From positions 620,001-684,000 of the forward strand of contig NZ_JAUSST010000004.1 of the NCBI RefSeq assembly GCF_030812415.1: 64,000 bases of DNA, written 5' to 3'. A program made the position numbers and the translations under genes. Shown piece after piece: positions 36,386 to 45,749 of this stretch. The notes beneath the pieces are model-generated. The model saw nothing but the letters and a program-made list of their open reading frames with translations. It ran no database searches and was not told the DNA's origin. Numbering within the stretch: the first letter of the stretch is position 1; every line of letters starts with the position of its first letter. Source of the DNA: Paenibacillus harenae. Its GTDB lineage: Bacteria; Bacillota; Bacilli; Paenibacillales; Paenibacillaceae.

Positions 36386-37106
36386 ATTTTCCCGGGGTAA
36401 GGCCTTCTACCTTTTTGAAAACTCGAATAAACACGGTATCACTTGTATATCCGACCATCCTTGCAATTTGAGCATTGGTCAGCTCAGAATCTGCCATAAG
36501 TTTTTTGGCGTGATTTAACCGAACTCTTGTCAAATAATCGCTAAAATTCCAACCGCTCATCTTTTTGAAAAATTGCGAGATGTATTGTGGCGTAATCTGC
36601 AGATGTTCGGATAACAAATTTAAGCTCATGTTAGGATCAGCAAAGTTTGCATCAATATAGGTTTGGATTTGTTGGAGGAGTTGTTCATCGTGATCACGCC
36701 GCTCTAGTTTAAAAGATTCGGTGACCAATAAATACAACTCTTTGGTCTTCACAAACATCTCGTCGGTTGTTTTACTGGAAAGTAACTGACGAACCGGATC
36801 TATTTCGCCCTCAGCAAATCCCTGAAGGGTAGGAGTATCTGAATTCAATATACGCAACAAAGTTCCGGAGAGACTGAATAGCAAACATCTTCCCAATTCG
36901 GGAGCTATGGATTCGTTGCGAAAATTCTTATCAAACAATCCCGTAAGTAGCTGGATGACTTGCTCCCGATCACCGCTTCGGATGCAATTAATTAATTGCA
37001 ATTCTGTTTCGACAGGGAAATGATAGTGTAAATTCTCGTGACGAATAGAATGAAAGTAAAAAATCGATAGCTCCATCAGCGGCTCTGTACGAGGCGCTTT
37101 CCGCAC
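36363..37106 (-). pseudogene. N-terminally truncated membrane AraC regulator
   Basis: The remaining 240 residues are the C-terminal third of an AraC regulator of the about 750-residue membrane type: a linker (FHSIRHENLHYHFP), then the HTH part with LNLLSEHLQITPQYISQFF and QIARMVGYTSDTVFIRVFKK, ending TPGKYRE. The sensor, membrane helices and centre are gone; similarity ends near 37075, where a second AraC fragment on the other strand begins. The reading frame runs a few codons further by chance to a possible start at 37106. A free HTH piece could still be made, but no ribosome site supports it. Confidence 0.75.
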
Positions 37107-37471
37107 TCATGCATGATGCCGGACATCATCGCCGCACGGCGGGAAACGGCACCCGCGAGAAGATGTTCGAAGTCGCCGACTATATCCGGGCCAACTGTAC
37201 CGGGAAGTTGAATTTGACGTCGATTGCCGACAAAGCAGGGTACAGTACGTACCATTTTACCCGTATTTTTCAAGAGGCCGTAGGAAAGTCACCCGCGCAT
37301 TACTTGACAGAATGCCGCATCTTGCTGGCCAAGAACTTGCTGGTATCTACTCCGCTCGCCATTAAACAGATCGCATATGAGACGGGATTTAGCCAAAGCA
37401 GCTATTTTATCAGCATATTTCATCGGATGATCGGAATGACCCCCCAGCAGTTCCGTGATTTGTACGGATAA
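37079..37471 (+). pseudogene. AraC-family HTH fragment, N-terminally truncated
   Basis: From 37079 the plus strand encodes ALYEALSALMHDAGHHRRTA in frame with a complete AraC double HTH: LTSIADKAGYSTYHFTRIFQ and QIAYETGFSQSSYFISIFH, ending MTPQQFRDLYG at 37471. The N-terminal sensor domain of a normal 280-residue AraC protein is missing, and the fragment meets the other AraC fragment head to head at about 37075. An ATG at 37109 exists without a convincing ribosome site. The fragment is probably a relic of the same rearrangement. Confidence 0.75.
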
Positions 37472-37568
37472 CAAATTCATTGCTGCTCCTATTGATTTAC
37501 GTGAAGAACCCCTATTCGATAATGAACAAGGGTTCTGCCGCCATGGGGCTTTTATCATGAGAGGCCGT

Positions 37569-39179
37569 TCATTCATTTTTCGAAAACATCTCATTTCTAA
37601 ACTTATTCGGGCTGCATCCTACGTTCTTCTTAAAAATCCGGCTAAAATGCTCGGGGTTGGCATAGCCGATCTGCTCGCTAATTTGCTGAATCGAAAGTTG
37701 GCTGTTTTTGAGCAGATCCATAGCCGATTCGATTCGCAGGCGGGTTAAATAGCCGATAAAGCTTTCTCCTGTTTCTGACGAGAATAATCGGCTCAGATAG
37801 GTTTCACTGACTTGAATTTGCTCGCTAACCGACTTCAACGTGATGTCCTCGCGGTAAAGCTGCTTCATATATTCTTTTGCTTTCCTGATTTTAGAGGAGA
37901 CATGTTCATTTCTATGGCTAATTTCATCAAATATCGATAATAAAATATGTTCAAGATACCCGTTCATTTCATCAAGTGTTTCATACTTAGTAATATGTTC
38001 CATAAAATTAATGTCCTTCTTAAAAATATCCTCGGCAAAAATATCTTTTTGATATAAATGACCCATAATAATATATATAAACTCCAAATACAGGCTATGG
38101 GCCGTATTGATATTCACGGGGTTCAGGCTTTTCGTGTATTGGACCATATTTTGAATCTCGGCTTTCAACTGATGCCGGTCTTGGCTAAACAAAGCTTGGA
38201 TGATCTCTCTTTTTTTGTCTGCCAGACTTCCGTGCGAAGTATTTTCGATCTGGGAGAGATCGTGTTCGTAGATAATTTGCCCTTTCCCATATAGCAGTTT
38301 TAGTTCGTTAGCAGCCAGAGCCTGCACATACAAAGAAGGGATGTGCAGATAACCATTATGAGTGCTGCTGACGCCGATGGTTACGGATATATTCAGGAAC
38401 ATGAACAGTGCCTGCTTCACGTTGTTAAGGAAGTAGCTTAGCTTCCGATGCACAACGGCCATGCTATTCTCATCATTAATACTGCTGATTAATGCGTATT
38501 TACCTTTTCCAATCACGATTAACTCGCCCATTTTGAATTCCGAAGTCTTTTGATTGAACACGTTCAATATGGAGAGGTTGATGTTTGTAAGCACGACACT
38601 GTCGTATTTGTCTTCCATGACTTTATAATTATCGACCGATACGATGCTAACGTTCAAATTCGCCTTTGTTAGCTGAATCTGATAGGCAGCGATTTTATTG
38701 TCGATGTCACTTGGGATCAATCCATTCAACAAATTCTCTAGAAATTTTTGCTTTAAATACACATTGTTACTCCGTTGTTCCTCGTGGTTTTGCTTCGAGG
38801 CCGAGATCAGATCGGACGATTTCCGCATCAGCTTAAGCAACGATTCGAAGTTCAACTCGGATTTCAGAATATAGTCCTGAATGCCCAGCATGAAGGCCTG
38901 TCGAACAAACGGGTAGTCGTTGAAGGCGCTCAAGACAAGAATAGGGATCTGATCGTCCCACTTTCGGATTTGCCGGATAACCTCAATCCCGTTCATTTTC
39001 GGCATGCTGATATCCGTCAGGATAATGTCGAAGCTCTTTTCGGATTTGAGCTTGTCCAATGCATCTACACCGTCATGTGCCTCGCCTGCCATTTCGAAGC
39101 CATATTTCTCCCACGGACCTAATGATTTGATCGTCATTCTGACTAGCGGTTCGTCATCGATGAGTAGGACTCTATGCAT
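37569..39179 (-). CDS. YesN-type response regulator with AraC output domain
   Basis: A 536-residue regulator. The receiver domain (1-120) begins MHRVLLIDDEPLVRMTI and carries the phosphoacceptor Asp in ILTDISMPKMNG; a middle region of about 270 residues follows, then an AraC double HTH (LKSVSEQIQVSETYLSRLFS, QQISEQIGYANPEHFSRIFKK). The ATG at 39179 has AAGGAG eight bases upstream, better than the longer frame from 39212. It overlaps the kinase gene end by eight bases, so the pair is translationally coupled. Phosphorylated by the kinase, it would activate the divergent GH93 and ABC genes. Confidence 0.92.
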   Translation of the reverse strand: MHRVLLIDDEPLVRMTIKSLGPWEKYGFEMAGEAHDGVDALDKLKSEKSFDIILTDISMPKMNGIEVIRQIRKWDDQIPILVLSAFNDYPFVRQAFMLGIQDYILKSELNFESLLKLMRKSSDLISASKQNHEEQRSNNVYLKQKFLENLLNGLIPSDIDNKIAAYQIQLTKANLNVSIVSVDNYKVMEDKYDSVVLTNINLSILNVFNQKTSEFKMGELIVIGKGKYALISSINDENSMAVVHRKLSYFLNNVKQALFMFLNISVTIGVSSTHNGYLHIPSLYVQALAANELKLLYGKGQIIYEHDLSQIENTSHGSLADKKREIIQALFSQDRHQLKAEIQNMVQYTKSLNPVNINTAHSLYLEFIYIIMGHLYQKDIFAEDIFKKDINFMEHITKYETLDEMNGYLEHILLSIFDEISHRNEHVSSKIRKAKEYMKQLYREDITLKSVSEQIQVSETYLSRLFSSETGESFIGYLTRLRIESAMDLLKNSQLSIQQISEQIGYANPEHFSRIFKKNVGCSPNKFRNEMFSKNE

Positions 39180-40980
39180 ATGCCGCACTCCTTGTAGGTA
39201 GGGAATCATCATTAATCAACGGAAGCGTTAGTATAACAGTAGTGCCTTTGCCCTGCTCACTTTGAATCGTCAGTCCATATGCTTCTCCGAAGTTCAACTT
39301 TATTCGTTGATGGACATTGTTTACCCCTATTTTGTTAAAACCGTGATTGGAGTTGGTTTCCCTTCTATTTTGCACTAGTCCTGCCGCTTGAATAGGAGTC
39401 ATGCCGATTCCGTTATCAACCACACGGATCTCTAATGATTGGCCCACTTTCCGAGCAAAGATTCCGATTTCCAGTTTCTCGAACACATCGACCATGCCAT
39501 GCAGAATGGAGTTCTCTACAATCGGCTGCAGCAGCAGTTTCAGCATGTAACACTGCCTTATTTCGGGTAATACGTGGAAGGTAATATCAAACCGATCTCC
39601 GTATCTGAATTTCATGAAATAGGCGTAACTCTGAAGCGTTTCATACTCCCCGGCGATCGTTGTATATACACCGTCCCGAGACAAGGTGTTGATCATCAGT
39701 TTGGATAAGGCTTCTGTCATCATTTTGATATTGTCCACTCCGTGGATATCGGCCATCATCGTGATGGAGTTGAGCGTATTGAGCAAAAAATGCGGATTTA
39801 TCTGATATTGCAACGATTTGATTTCAAGTTGTAATCTCTCCGTTTTCTCTATTTCAATGTTGGTGATCAGATTGTTTATTTCTCCGACCATCCGGTTAAA
39901 GGTCTTATTCAAAAGGGCCAGTTCATCTTGTCCGTGTACAGGGACGATGGAGTTCAGGTCGCCCTTCTCGACAAGGGACATTTGGCGTATAAGCTTTTTA
40001 ACCGGATTGACAACCGTCCTGGTAATCGAAGTAAAGAATACGGTTACAAACAACAATATGATAAACGCAAACACTCCGATAATGATAAGCATGACTCGAT
40101 TAACGTCTTGGGTCAGCTCGTTATACGAGATGGTATTGACGACCTTCCAATGGGTTGACGGGACGGTGTAATAAGTCATTAATAATTTATCGTTATCCAG
40201 ATGATAATTCAATGATCCGTAGTCTTTGGAGAAAAGATGCTGTTGCCTCTGAATGCTTGTGATTTTGTCGTCTTTCGAAGAGACGGGTTCGCCTTCCGGC
40301 GTCAGTATATCTATCCTGCCCACTTTGCTTAATTGGATGCCGGAGTATACCTTTTCGAAAGTGTTCTCCTTGAACGTGATGTAAATCAATTCGACTTCCG
40401 AAGGGTTTACGTATGCTGCGTTATTGACGAAAGATGCAATCGCGATGGAGTATTCGCCGTTATCTCGGCTTCCGGTATACAACGAATTTTTGAGTCTCCC
40501 CAGAACGCGGATGCTTTCATTGTTATCCTTCATATTCGAATACCAGGAGGCGCTTTTCAGCAAAGCGGGTTCGACGGGGATCGGCGCGTTATAGGTATAG
40601 TACTCGTTATCTTTGAAGATAAAAGTGATGCCAGTCAAATCAGTCGTGTAATTAAAAAAATAGCTGAGCTGGCTGTTGATTTGACGCGAAAGAATTAGTT
40701 TCTGGTAATCGCCGGTTGCCGCGCGCCACTTGTTAATGTTTTCGATGATGCCAGGCGAGGCATTCATGACATTGTTCTCTGAAATGATACTGGAAGCGGA
40801 ATATATATAACGAAGTACATTTTCATCGATTTTTTTCGCGATTAGCTCCGTGAGCTGAAGATTTTTATTCGTATTATTACTGATCAACGTATCTACAAAA
40901 GTCAAATATAACATTTCTCCGGCAAGGATCAGTGGAGCGGGGATAAAGAGCAGAAAGATGACGATAAACTTCACAAGCAC
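39172..40980 (-). CDS. YesM-type sensor histidine kinase
   Basis: About 602 residues. An N-terminal membrane helix (VIFLLFIPAPLIL) and a second near residue 290-310 (VMLIIIGVFAFIILLFVTV) flank an extracellular sensor of about 250 residues; a HAMP domain, the histidine motif NPHFLLNTLNSI, and an ATPase domain with NSILHG and DNGIGM follow. It senses an external sugar and phosphorylates the overlapping response regulator. The start is uncertain: GTG at 40980 has no good ribosome site, and a stop codon 30 bases upstream limits longer versions, so a rare start such as ATT or ATA is possible. Confidence 0.9.
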   Translation of the reverse strand: MLVKFIVIFLLFIPAPLILAGEMLYLTFVDTLISNNTNKNLQLTELIAKKIDENVLRYIYSASSIISENNVMNASPGIIENINKWRAATGDYQKLILSRQINSQLSYFFNYTTDLTGITFIFKDNEYYTYNAPIPVEPALLKSASWYSNMKDNNESIRVLGRLKNSLYTGSRDNGEYSIAIASFVNNAAYVNPSEVELIYITFKENTFEKVYSGIQLSKVGRIDILTPEGEPVSSKDDKITSIQRQQHLFSKDYGSLNYHLDNDKLLMTYYTVPSTHWKVVNTISYNELTQDVNRVMLIIIGVFAFIILLFVTVFFTSITRTVVNPVKKLIRQMSLVEKGDLNSIVPVHGQDELALLNKTFNRMVGEINNLITNIEIEKTERLQLEIKSLQYQINPHFLLNTLNSITMMADIHGVDNIKMMTEALSKLMINTLSRDGVYTTIAGEYETLQSYAYFMKFRYGDRFDITFHVLPEIRQCYMLKLLLQPIVENSILHGMVDVFEKLEIGIFARKVGQSLEIRVVDNGIGMTPIQAAGLVQNRRETNSNHGFNKIGVNNVHQRIKLNFGEAYGLTIQSEQGKGTTVILTLPLINDDSLPTRSAAYA

Positions 40981-41207
40981 TCTGCGTTTAATGAGTTTGA
41001 ATATAGCTAGTCACCTGCCACGATCGTAAATTTTATAAGACATATGCTATCACACACATCGCTATATTACAGCTATGTTTATAATAAAAATGAATAGGGA
41101 AACGTTGGGAGTATAAATAGATCAAAAAGCAGCAAAATAGATCATGTCCAAAATGGAAGCGTTATCATAAAATCAGGCTATCTTATTGAAAAGGATGGAT
41201 AAAAAAA
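40981..41207. promoter_or_regulatory. Divergent control region of the GH93/ABC locus
   Basis: This 227-base AT-rich interval separates the kinase and GH93 genes. It contains the cre box at 41153-41167 and a weaker cre-like sequence at 41095-41109 (AGGGAAACGTTGGGA, two mismatches). Response-regulator sites are expected here but cannot be named. The GH93 ribosome site AAAGGATGG sits at 41190-41199. Confidence 0.45.
41153..41167 (+). promoter_or_regulatory. cre box (CcpA operator) before the GH93 gene
   Basis: ATGGAAGCGTTATCA matches the cre consensus WTGNAANCGNWNNCW at every fixed position. It lies 41 bases upstream of the GH93 start, where bound CcpA-HPr(Ser-P) would block transcription when glucose is present. 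Confidence 0.75.
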
Positions 41208-43286
41208 ATGAGGTCAAAAAAACTAGTTTCAATTTCCATGATGGTTGTATGTTTTTGCTTATTGTTTACAAGTTCAATTTTTGCGGCTAGCAATCAAGTT
41301 GATATTTTTATACCGGATCCTAATATAGTCGTTGATAGTAACGATGCTGGAGCAAACTATCCTAGACTTATTCGACTTAACCATAGCGGTTCAGCGAATG
41401 GCACCTTACTAGCCACTTTTGAGCAATCCCCTGGCAACACGGGCAATAAACCGGTATTTCCAATCTATAGAAGCACGGATGACGGGAAAACTTGGACCCA
41501 CCTATCTGATATCGTGGATACGCAAAACAATTGGGGAATGGTTTGGCAGCCGCAATTGTTCGAGATGCCGCAGACGATTGGCAATGTTCCTGCGGGGACC
41601 ATATTGGCTGCAGGGTACAGTGTTCAATTTGGTAGCAATTGGGCGCACCGATATGGAAAAATAGATCTATATCGAAGCGATGATCATGGGCTTACATGGC
41701 AATTTATGAGTAACATTGCACAAGCCGGCGACTATGATCACCCGATATGGGAACCGTTTTTTGCAATTGATAATTACGGTAATTTAGTATGTTATTATTC
41801 GGATGAACGGCAGCATGAATTGCACAGCCAAAAGCTTGTTCACCAGGTTTCGACGGATGGAGGATACACTTGGGGGCCAGTTGTTGAAGATGTAGCTTTG
41901 GCAGATTCATCTCTGCGACCTGGGATGCCTGTCGTAACTAAGATGGGAAATGGTCAATATATGATGGTGTATGAAGTTGTCGGCATGAATGCAAATCCTA
42001 TTCATTTTAGATTTTCAAACGACGGAGTCAACTGGGGAGATCCGTTAAATGTAGGAACAAAGCTTACATCGGTTGATGGCGTTACTCCTGGCTCGAGTCC
42101 CTATGTCGTCTGGTCACCTGTAGGAGGACCGAAGGGTACATTAATTGTTTCAGGCAAATTCCAAGTTCCGCTTTCTTCCCGTGGCAGCGATTACTTTGTG
42201 AATTATAATTACGGAATAGGGCCTTGGTACAGGATGCAAGGACCGCTTACCTATACATCAAACAATATGACGGGATACAGTCACAGCATGGCCTTATCGC
42301 CTGATGGACAATCCATTTATCATATTAACAATATTGATCTTCCGGGCACGAATAAGAGCAGGATCACTTTTGAAAAAACGACACTTCAAGTTGGGCCAGG
42401 TTATTCCTATAAACTAGTGAATAAAAACAGTATAAAGCCTATGGCAGTTAGTGGCGGATCCATGGAAAATGGAACGGATGTCATTCAATGGCCTGACACA
42501 TACGGCACGGATCAGAATTGGTATTTGATAAACGCGGGGAATGGTTATTATGGAATTATTAATACAAAAAGCAATCAGGCACTATCCATGGGCAGTGGTT
42601 GGACTGGAGATGGCGGAAATGCCATTCAGTGGCCGTATTACTCAGGGGACGAGCAGTTATGGACGCTAGAGCTTCAAACAAACGGCTTCTATAAAATTAA
42701 AAATAAAAACAGCGGAAGATATCTGAACGTAAATCAAGGCTCGATTGCCAATGGGGCACAAATCGGGCAGTTAGCGAATAATGAATCTGCCTCTCAAGAG
42801 TGGCAAATCCAATTCACAGATGTTTTGCCTTCCAATACTATTCTTAATAAAATTCAAAACCCAAGCTTCGAAGCGGATCAAGCATGGACGGCCTCGCCAG
42901 CGTCATGGACGACATGGACAAATAGTACCAATGCTTCATATGTTGAAACCGTTGGTGGTGCCCATTCTGGCAATTGGCATGGTACACATTGGAAAAACAC
43001 TTCATACAAGGCTTACACATACCAGAGTTTTACAGGTTTGGCTAATGGGACTTATACGCTTCGAGCATATGTAAAAGGAAGCGGTGGTCAGAATCAAGCA
43101 TGGATGAGTGCTAAAGATTTTGGTTCTGCCGAACTTACAGCTAACATACCGACTTCTAGTTATTATACTCAAATAACAATCCCTAACATTAACGTAACGA
43201 ATGGTCAAATTACAGTTGGTTTTTGGTCTGATGCCAGTGCCAATCAATGGATAAATTTCGATGATGTTGAGTTTTTCAAAAACTAA
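41208..43286 (+). CDS. Secreted GH93-like exo-alpha-1,5-L-arabinanase with RICIN and carbohydrate-binding modules
   Basis: A 692-residue exported enzyme. A signal peptide (residues 1-27, ending IFA-AS) precedes a six-bladed sialidase-like propeller that matches GH93 exo-arabinanases in order: YPRLIRLN, FPIYRSTDDGKTW, PQLFEMPQTIGNVPAGTIL, WEPFFAIDNYGNLVCYYSDE, QKLVHQVSTDGGYTWG, and RPGMPVVTKMGNGQYMMVYE. About residues 395-540 form a ricin-type lectin repeat (QW motifs such as VIQWPDTYGTDQNW), and the last 150 look like a beta-sandwich carbohydrate-binding module. GH93 enzymes release arabinobiose from arabinan. Base composition is more AT-rich than the flanking sugar genes, hinting at transfer. 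The cre box and the YesMN pair upstream suggest substrate-induced, glucose-repressed expression. Confidence 0.82.
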   Translation: MRSKKLVSISMMVVCFCLLFTSSIFAASNQVDIFIPDPNIVVDSNDAGANYPRLIRLNHSGSANGTLLATFEQSPGNTGNKPVFPIYRSTDDGKTWTHLSDIVDTQNNWGMVWQPQLFEMPQTIGNVPAGTILAAGYSVQFGSNWAHRYGKIDLYRSDDHGLTWQFMSNIAQAGDYDHPIWEPFFAIDNYGNLVCYYSDERQHELHSQKLVHQVSTDGGYTWGPVVEDVALADSSLRPGMPVVTKMGNGQYMMVYEVVGMNANPIHFRFSNDGVNWGDPLNVGTKLTSVDGVTPGSSPYVVWSPVGGPKGTLIVSGKFQVPLSSRGSDYFVNYNYGIGPWYRMQGPLTYTSNNMTGYSHSMALSPDGQSIYHINNIDLPGTNKSRITFEKTTLQVGPGYSYKLVNKNSIKPMAVSGGSMENGTDVIQWPDTYGTDQNWYLINAGNGYYGIINTKSNQALSMGSGWTGDGGNAIQWPYYSGDEQLWTLELQTNGFYKIKNKNSGRYLNVNQGSIANGAQIGQLANNESASQEWQIQFTDVLPSNTILNKIQNPSFEADQAWTASPASWTTWTNSTNASYVETVGGAHSGNWHGTHWKNTSYKAYTYQSFTGLANGTYTLRAYVKGSGGQNQAWMSAKDFGSAELTANIPTSSYYTQITIPNINVTNGQITVGFWSDASANQWINFDDVEFFKN

Positions 43287-43448
43287 GCAATATAAAATCA
43301 AGAATGTTTCAAGAGTGATCTTTTGTAAGCAGGTAAAGAAGCATCAAAAAGAGACAAGATAAATCATGGCTGCTCAAACGCCGTATACTTATAATTTAGA
43401 TCAAGGCGGCGACAACACTGCTCATAATTGATAATAGGGGGATACACC

Positions 43449-44798
43449 ATGGGAATTGCTAAAAAGTTTAAAGGAATTTGCATCGCGCTGGCTTCGCTTA
43501 CAATCACGGCAACGGCATTGGCGGGATGCGGTACCAACCAGGACGCACAAGAAGCGCAAGGTTCGCAAGGATCAGGCAATCAGGTGGAATCGGCTTCGCC
43601 CAGCAAAGAACACATTACACTAACCGTAGAGATCTTCGCGGAAGATTTGGATTACTGGCAGAAGAAGAGCCAAGAAGATGCCTTCAAAAAAGCGCTGCCA
43701 AACGTCACGCTGGACATTCAGTCCGTCAAGGATTCGAATGAGTTGTTAAAAACTTTAAAGATTCGACAAGCTGCAAACGAATTGCCTGACCTGTTCTATA
43801 TGAAACCGGATCATGTGCTACAGTTGAAAGATTCTTTGTACCTTTGGAATGCTGACGATCCGCTCGTAAAAATGAATAAAGCCGTGGACAAGCTTGAAGT
43901 CAACAAGGCTGGCGAAGGTAAATATTATGGTTTGCCGATGAAACAATTTTCAGAATGGGTCTATTATCGGAAATCGGTATTTTCGGAACTGGGGCTGCAG
44001 GTGCCGCAAACTTGGGACGAATTTGTCAGCGTCGCCAAAGCAATTCAAGACAGCGGCAAATACCAAGGCGTGGCGCTGGGAGCGAAAGATGCCTGGACAC
44101 AATATCCGTTTATAGGTTTTGGCCCGAACACATTCTTCAACGACGACAACACCGCTTCCGAAGCAGCGAAGACGGATACGCCTTTCAGTCCCGATGGCAA
44201 TTACTACAAAGCATTTGAAATGGTTGAGAAGCTATACAAGACAGGAGCGACCGGTAAAGCCCTCGGCATCGGCTATTCGGAAGCAGGTCAATTGTTCGCC
44301 AGCAAAAAAGCGGGAATGATCGTTATCGGACAGTATTATTATCCGGATTATGTCAAGTATGGTGGAGATATCGACGACGTAGGACTCTTCCCGCTTCCGG
44401 TCGTAAACGACAAAAGCGAAACTAACAGGCAAGTAACCGTGGTGGATCTGCCATTCGGAATCTCGAAAAGCAGCAAGCATATCGAAGAGGCGAAGAAAGT
44501 GCTCGAATGGTATTTCAGCCAGGAAATCTACAAGGAGTACCTGACGGAAAGAACGATGAGTTCAACCATTAATGGAATTGAAGCGGACAATATATTTACA
44601 ACTACGGCGAAAACGCTTAACGTGACTCCTTTCTTTATAAAGGATGGCAACGAAGACGCCGTGAAGCTTTCTAACGAAACGAAATGGGATGGCAACGCCA
44701 TCGGCCAACAGATGCTGGCCGGGAAAGATTTCAGACCGATCTTTGAAGACTTGAATAAAAAATGGACATCGGCAAGAAAAAAACTTGGCATTCAATAG
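43449..44798 (+). CDS. Sugar ABC transporter solute-binding lipoprotein (GH93 locus)
   Basis: A 449-residue family 1 solute-binding protein with signal peptide and lipobox ALAGC. Typical strings are ITLTVEIFAEDLDYWQKKSQ, ELPDLFYMKPDHVLQL, YGLPMKQFSEWVYYRKSVF and FASKKAGMIVIGQYY. ATG 43449 follows AGGGGGG by six bases; the longer frame upstream lacks a signal start. It presumably collects the arabinobiose released by the GH93 enzyme and feeds the permeases at 44873 and 45750. Expression should exceed the permeases because a very strong hairpin follows immediately. Confidence 0.92.
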   Translation: MGIAKKFKGICIALASLTITATALAGCGTNQDAQEAQGSQGSGNQVESASPSKEHITLTVEIFAEDLDYWQKKSQEDAFKKALPNVTLDIQSVKDSNELLKTLKIRQAANELPDLFYMKPDHVLQLKDSLYLWNADDPLVKMNKAVDKLEVNKAGEGKYYGLPMKQFSEWVYYRKSVFSELGLQVPQTWDEFVSVAKAIQDSGKYQGVALGAKDAWTQYPFIGFGPNTFFNDDNTASEAAKTDTPFSPDGNYYKAFEMVEKLYKTGATGKALGIGYSEAGQLFASKKAGMIVIGQYYYPDYVKYGGDIDDVGLFPLPVVNDKSETNRQVTVVDLPFGISKSSKHIEEAKKVLEWYFSQEIYKEYLTERTMSSTINGIEADNIFTTTAKTLNVTPFFIKDGNEDAVKLSNETKWDGNAIGQQMLAGKDFRPIFEDLNKKWTSARKKLGIQ

Positions 44799-44815
44799 TG
44801 AATAGAAGCTTCGGG

Positions 44816-44853
44816 AGAAGATTGCTGCGCTATGGACGCAGCAATCTTCTTTC
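44816..44853 (+). terminator. Intercistronic hairpin after the solute-binding gene
   Basis: Perfect 14-bp arms AGAAGATTGCTGCG and CGCAGCAATCTTCT with a seven-base loop, then TTTC. It lies 17 bases after the solute-binding stop and 19 before the permease start, fitting an attenuating terminator or an mRNA 3' stabiliser. Confidence 0.8.
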
Positions 44854-44872
44854 ATAAAAGGAGTGCGGCTGG

Positions 44873-45745
44873 ATGAATTATAGTCTTCAAAGAAAATTGA
44901 TCATTTTCTCCTTTTTGTTTATTCCGCTCGCTTTGCTCGGCGTGTTTATGCTTTTGCCGACATTCAAGCTGTTTCAGTTCAGCTTGACGGATTGGGACGG
45001 GTATTCAAAGTCTTTCCAGTATATCGGGCTCGATAACTTCAAGACTATATTTCTGGATTCGGGAGATGTTTGGCTTTCCTTAAGAAACAACGGGTACTAC
45101 TTCATCGGCCACCTTGCTGCAATTCCTTTTGAAATTGCCGTCGCTTCCATGTTGTGCGGCGCGGTCATTGGGAGCCGATTTTTCAAATCCATTGTGTTTA
45201 TGCCCTATATAATTAATGGTGTGGCGGTAGCGCTTGCTTTCTCGTTCTTCTTTTCGCCAAGCGGAGGGTTCAACGCCATATTAGACGCCCTGCATCTGAG
45301 CAGCCTGAAGCAGGACTGGTTGGGGGATTACCGAGTTATTAATTTCACCTTAGTATTTGTATCTTTGTGGAGGTATTGCGGACAGCATGTCGTCTTTTTT
45401 ATTGCGGGGATCATGTCGATTCCCAAAGAATACTACGAGGCGGCAGAAATCGATGGCGCGAACAAATTCCAAATGTTTCGGCATATTACGGTACCAGGGA
45501 TCAAAACGATTATTGAACTTGTTCTCTTCCTGAATGTCCGGGGAGTGCTTGCTGCCTTCGAGATTCCTTTCCTGATGACTAACGGAGGACCAGGTTACGA
45601 GAGCTCCACCTTCGTGGTGTACACCGTCAAGGAAGCCTTCCAATTCAGTCATGTGGGACTGGCTTCAGCACTGGGCATTATGTTAATGTTTATAACCGTT
45701 GTCGTCTATATACTGCAGAAGAAGATTATCAGGATCAGTGGGTGA
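44873..45745 (+). CDS. Sugar ABC permease, MalF/UgpA type (GH93 locus)
   Basis: A 290-residue permease with six predicted helices; FIPLALLGVFMLLP marks the first. The EAA loop is YEAAEIDGANKFQMFRHITVPG, and the family string NGGPGYESSTFVVY is present near residue 242. ATG 44873 has AAGGAGTGCGG nine bases upstream. It pairs with the permease that starts four bases after its stop codon. No ATPase is encoded here, so a shared MsmX-type ATPase is expected. Confidence 0.93.
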   Translation: MNYSLQRKLIIFSFLFIPLALLGVFMLLPTFKLFQFSLTDWDGYSKSFQYIGLDNFKTIFLDSGDVWLSLRNNGYYFIGHLAAIPFEIAVASMLCGAVIGSRFFKSIVFMPYIINGVAVALAFSFFFSPSGGFNAILDALHLSSLKQDWLGDYRVINFTLVFVSLWRYCGQHVVFFIAGIMSIPKEYYEAAEIDGANKFQMFRHITVPGIKTIIELVLFLNVRGVLAAFEIPFLMTNGGPGYESSTFVVYTVKEAFQFSHVGLASALGIMLMFITVVVYILQKKIIRISG

Positions 45746-45749
45746 TTTA

